From positions 1 to 9,659 of the forward strand of contig JBFJVZ010000312.1 of assembly GCA_041623895.1 (NCBI GenBank): a DNA stretch of 9,659 nucleotides, written 5' to 3'. The position numbers and the translations under genes were made by a program. Source of the stretch: JBFJVZ01 sp041623895. GTDB lineage: Bacteria; Planctomycetota; Planctomycetia; Pirellulales; Pirellulaceae. Positions 6,965-9,659 of the stretch are shown here, piece after piece. The notes beneath the pieces were generated by a model. That model saw only the letters and a list, made by a program, of their open reading frames with translations, was not told the DNA's origin and made no database searches. Position 1 is the first letter of the stretch. Every line of letters begins with the position of its first letter.

Positions 6965-9659
6965 ATGTTTCATAACGTCTCGCGTTTCGATTTTCTGACT
7001 GCTTTTTCTCGAAAGAACCGTCGGCGTCGGTTTACCCGTCGCAGACGATCTCAGGTCGCGCGGCGCTCGCTTTTGCTAGCAGACCTGTGTGAGCCGATGG
7101 AAGACCGGATCATGCTGGCAGCGGACGTGGCGACGGACCAGCTGGATTATGCCCCGGGCGACACAGCGCAAATCACGGCAACCGATTTTGGTGTTGGCGA
7201 GACCGTCGAGTTTCAAGTGCTACACGTTGGCCCCGGTCCTGACGGCGAGTTCGGCACTGGTGATGATGCGGCGTACAACGACAGTGGCGAAGGTCACGAA
7301 GCTTGGCAGGTTACCGACGGAGGTGTTGGAGACGGTGATGGCGAAGCGAATGGCACGATCGTAACCGAGTGGTACGTAAACCCGGATGACTCACTCAATG
7401 AAACATTTTTGTTGACGGCCCGGGCCGCTGGAGCAGACGGCGCATTCGACACGGACGATGACGTTGTCGCCACGACCACGTTTACCGATGGCCAGTTAGG
7501 TCTTTCGGCATGGCGGAATCAACCCGGTCCGACTTTGGATTCTTGGGACCAGGGCACTACGATTCAGCAAGCTAATTCGGTCTACGCCGAAGACGAAGCC
7601 ATTCCCTTCCGATGGACATCAACCAGCGGCGGCGGTGCCGCAGACGATCTGGTGGAAGGCCAGACCTATACCATTCAACTAGATTATGCCCACCGCGGTG
7701 GAACCACCAGTCCAGAGCAGTTCTTTTTCGACTATCTCGTCTCCTACAACGCCACCGAGTCTCCCATCGTCGCACCGTTCGCTGACGATGCCATTCCTGG
7801 TGGCAATGCGGACCCTGCGACTGATCTGCCTAGCGGGTTTCTAGGTGATGGAAACAATCTTCTTTCGCAAGTCGCGATTCCTACTGATCCCAGTCCAGAT
7901 GTCGTTGGGCAAACGTCGGGGTTCTTCGACCTGTTCAATATCGATCCAAATTCTGTGACGTTCGGTTCCTATACGCAGGACCCGGTCAACGCGAACCAGG
8001 AAGACAGGCTGCTGACGATCACCTTTACTCCCGACGATGGTGATGGCATTGCTGGTGAGACCGTTAATGTGGGGATTGCCTGGGGTGCACATCTTGCTTC
8101 CCAAGTTGATTACGGCCAAGGCAACGGCGCTGCCAGTTTCCCCGGCGCATCGCCACAAATGGTTGTCGATCTGGATCCAACAACATCCGGCGGACTGACG
8201 AATCTGAATATCAACCCCAACGCGATCGTTGCCCAAGGGGAAATCACCATCATCAAGGATGCCATTCCCGACGATGCCCAAGATTTTGGGTTTACCATCA
8301 CCGGTCCGGATGGCGCCAACATTACACCCACCTTCACATTGGACGACGATGGGAATCCAGACAATGATCTTTCAAATCAAATAACGTTCTTTGGTCTGGT
8401 CGAAGGTGAATATATCATCACCGAGAATGTTGTCTCGGGATGGGATTTGACGAGCATCACCGGTACCGAATCCGGTGATGAAGATACAACACCGGATGAC
8501 ATTTTTGCCGGCGATACAGTTGCGCGAACGGCAACGATTTTGGTTGCGAATGGGGAAGTCTGGACGGTTGATTTCACCAACGAATTTGCCGGAGTCCCAG
8601 AATACAGCATCACCAAGACCATCACCGGTGCTGATACTGCAGGTGACGGCATCATTAACAATGCCGGAGAAGCGATTGATTACGAAATCGTCGTCACCAA
8701 CGACGGCAATGTAGAAATCACGGGCGTCAGCGTTGCGGACCCGCTCCTGGAGGGTGCCAACGGCACGTTCAGTGGTCCGGTTGAATCACTCACTGCCGAT
8801 GGCATCCTGGAAGTCGGTGAGACCTGGACCTACATTGGTACCTACACGGTGCAGCAGGCTGATATCGACGACAACGGCGGCGGCGATGGCGACATCGACA
8901 ACACGGCGACCGTCAGCAGCAACGAACTACCTGACGAAAACGCTTCGGCGGAGCAGCCCCTTGTTCAGGACCCGGCCCTGGCGATCGACAAGATCGTGGT
9001 CAGCGTGGACACCGCCGGTGACGGCATCCTCAACAACGCCGGCGAAATCATCAACTACGACATCGATGTCACCAATACCGGCAACCAGACGCTGACCAAT
9101 GTCGTGGTCACCGACCCGCTGACCGGCGTGGACACCACCATCGCCAGTTTGGCCGTGGGCGCCACCGAGACGATCAGCGCCAGCTACGCGATCACCCAGG
9201 CGGACCTAAATAGCAACGGTACGGCTGAACCCAACGACCTCGACCCAGGCTTCATCGATAACACGGCTATGGCTGATAGTGATCAGACCGATCCGGTTAC
9301 GGATTCCGAAGCGGTGCCGATCGAGCGGACTCCCGACTACAGCATCGACAAGCAGATTGTCGGTGTGGATACCGCCGGTGACGGGGTGATCAACAACGCC
9401 GGTGAAGTGATCGATTACCAGGTGCTGGTTGCCAACGACGGCAACGTCGATCTGACTGGCGTCAGTGTGGCCGACCCACTGCTGGAAGGTGCCAACGGCA
9501 CGTTCAGCGGTCCCAGCGAATCGCTCACTGCCGATGGCATCCTGGAAGTCGGTGAGACCTGGACCTACGTTGGTACCTACACCGTGCAGCAGGCCGACAT
9601 CAACGACAACGGCGGCGGCGATGGCGACATCGACAACACCGCTACGGTCAGCAGCGATG
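6965..9659 (+). CDS. Giant secreted/cell-surface protein with LEPR-XLL-like leader, SpaA-like domain and DUF11 repeats (C-terminus cut by window edge)
   Basis: The frame is open from ATG at 6965 to the right edge (898 codons, no stop). An in-frame TAA two codons before the ATG fixes the start. Residues 1-34 are strongly basic (RRRRFTRRRR at 19-28). They lead into CEPMEDRIMLAAD (42-54), a variant of the LEPR-XLL motif found at the N-terminus of large planctomycete surface proteins. Residues about 54-175 look like an Ig-like domain beginning TDQLDYAPGDTAQI. Residues 183-420 form a beta-rich region I do not recognise. Residues 424-544 resemble a SpaA/Cna-B-type prealbumin fold (GEITIIKD, then a Y-I-I-T-E strand). 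From 545 on there are three DUF11-type repeats of about 120 residues, still continuing at the edge. The protein is very acidic and low in Lys and Cys, with D-x-x-x-D-G loops that could bind calcium. It is probably exported and structural or adhesive. It has no visible catalytic domain. There is no Shine-Dalgarno. Confidence 0.92.
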   Translation, partial: MFHNVSRFDFLTAFSRKNRRRRFTRRRRSQVARRSLLLADLCEPMEDRIMLAADVATDQLDYAPGDTAQITATDFGVGETVEFQVLHVGPGPDGEFGTGDDAAYNDSGEGHEAWQVTDGGVGDGDGEANGTIVTEWYVNPDDSLNETFLLTARAAGADGAFDTDDDVVATTTFTDGQLGLSAWRNQPGPTLDSWDQGTTIQQANSVYAEDEAIPFRWTSTSGGGAADDLVEGQTYTIQLDYAHRGGTTSPEQFFFDYLVSYNATESPIVAPFADDAIPGGNADPATDLPSGFLGDGNNLLSQVAIPTDPSPDVVGQTSGFFDLFNIDPNSVTFGSYTQDPVNANQEDRLLTITFTPDDGDGIAGETVNVGIAWGAHLASQVDYGQGNGAASFPGASPQMVVDLDPTTSGGLTNLNINPNAIVAQGEITIIKDAIPDDAQDFGFTITGPDGANITPTFTLDDDGNPDNDLSNQITFFGLVEGEYIITENVVSGWDLTSITGTESGDEDTTPDDIFAGDTVARTATILVANGEVWTVDFTNEFAGVPEYSITKTITGADTAGDGIINNAGEAIDYEIVVTNDGNVEITGVSVADPLLEGANGTFSGPVESLTADGILEVGETWTYIGTYTVQQADIDDNGGGDGDIDNTATVSSNELPDENASAEQPLVQDPALAIDKIVVSVDTAGDGILNNAGEIINYDIDVTNTGNQTLTNVVVTDPLTGVDTTIASLAVGATETISASYAITQADLNSNGTAEPNDLDPGFIDNTAMADSDQTDPVTDSEAVPIERTPDYSIDKQIVGVDTAGDGVINNAGEVIDYQVLVANDGNVDLTGVSVADPLLEGANGTFSGPSESLTADGILEVGETWTYVGTYTVQQADINDNGGGDGDIDNTATVSSD
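7091..7126 (+). other. LEPR-XLL-like motif, probable export or surface-sorting signal
   Basis: Residues 43-54 read EPMEDRIMLAAD, against the usual form E-x-L-E-P-R-x-L-L-(S/A)-A. The Arg and the hydrophobic L-A-A end are kept; the E-P pair is displaced upstream and M-E-D stands where L-E-P is usual. It follows an Arg-rich stretch. A role in export or sorting is inferred from its consistent position in this protein class. Confidence 0.65.
8237..8596 (+). other. SpaA/Cna-B-like (prealbumin-fold) domain region of the surface protein
   Basis: Residues 425-544 begin GEITIIKDAIPDDAQDFGF, followed by a LDDDGNPDNDLSN segment, a phenylalanine-rich strand and G-E-Y-I-I-T-E. This pattern is shared with SpaA/Cna-B-like stalk domains that often precede DUF11 repeats. 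The isopeptide bond seen in pilins cannot be judged here. Confidence 0.55.
8597..8971 (+). repeat. DUF11-type repeat 1 (type A, 125 residues)
   Basis: Residues 545-669 contain the core TAGDGIINNAGE, Y-x-I-x-V-x-N-x-G-N, the A-specific segment LLEGANGTFSGP and the closing NGGGDGDIDNTATV. The D-x-x-x-D-G loops resemble calcium-binding loops. The second half (8720 onward) is about 91% identical in DNA to repeat 3. Confidence 0.85.
8972..9331 (+). repeat. DUF11-type repeat 2 (type B, 120 residues)
   Basis: Residues 670-789 share the opening core (TAGDGILNNAGE, then D-V-T-N-T-G-N) with the other repeats. The middle and end differ: LTGVDTTIASLAVGATETIS and a NGTAEPNDLDPGFIDNTA close. It is nearer to the common DUF11 consensus than type A is. 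Confidence 0.83.
9332..9659 (+). repeat. DUF11-type repeat 3 (type A, cut by window edge)
   Basis: Residues 790-898 restart the type A pattern exactly 735 nt (245 residues) after repeat 1, including the LLEGANGTFSGP segment and NGGGDGDIDNTATV. This indicates an A-B unit as the repeating block; more copies may follow beyond the window. Confidence 0.85.

Noticed and set aside
7841..8281. 146-codon minus-strand frame inside the surface protein gene
   Set aside because: It is antisense to a continuous, well-supported plus-strand frame with recognisable domains.
8733..9095. 120-codon plus-strand frame in another phase within the repeats
   Set aside because: It is a shifted reading of the DUF11 repeats, giving a Thr/Ser/Arg-rich low-complexity product.
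8597..9659. Repeated DNA considered as CRISPR or a mobile element
   Set aside because: The repeats are in frame, of domain length and protein-coding, with no short spacers, terminal inverted repeats or transposase.

Overview
The window most likely comes from a planctomycete (Planctomycetota, probably a Pirellulales-type marine or freshwater relative). The evidence is a combination of traits typical of that phylum: a Ser/Thr kinase with a large extracytoplasmic beta-helix, an M50-type membrane protease fused to an HlyD-like adaptor, a GAF-HlyD partner, and a very large surface protein with an LEPR-XLL-like N-terminus and DUF11 repeats. Strong Shine-Dalgarno sites are mostly absent. The organism assignment is inference from gene content; no rRNA is present.

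Layout. Three genes read leftward (minus strand). In transcription order they are a GAF-GAF-TM-HlyD protein (6573 to 4618), a 71-nt gap, a PqqD-like/M50 protease/HlyD fusion (4546 to 2321), a 284-nt gap, and a transmembrane Ser/Thr protein kinase (2036 to the left edge, C-terminus cut off). A 391-nt divergent intergenic region (6574-6964) carries an 18-bp near-perfect palindrome and weak promoter-like boxes. One gene reads rightward: a giant secreted or cell-surface protein (6965 to the right edge, C-terminus cut off). It has an Arg-rich leader, an LEPR-XLL-like motif, Ig-like regions, a SpaA/Cna-B-like domain and three DUF11-type repeats in A-B-A order.

How the parts may work together (inference). 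The two middle genes encode envelope proteins with related HlyD-type adaptor halves but different inner-side modules: GAF sensor domains in one, a PqqD-like peptide-binding domain plus an intramembrane zinc protease in the other. No ABC or RND pump gene lies in the window. The pair looks like a dedicated inner-membrane processing, export or sensing machine, and the divergent giant surface protein is a plausible client. The downstream kinase could report on the cell surface through its beta-helix domain. No RNA genes, insertion sequences, CRISPR arrays or convincing terminators were seen.
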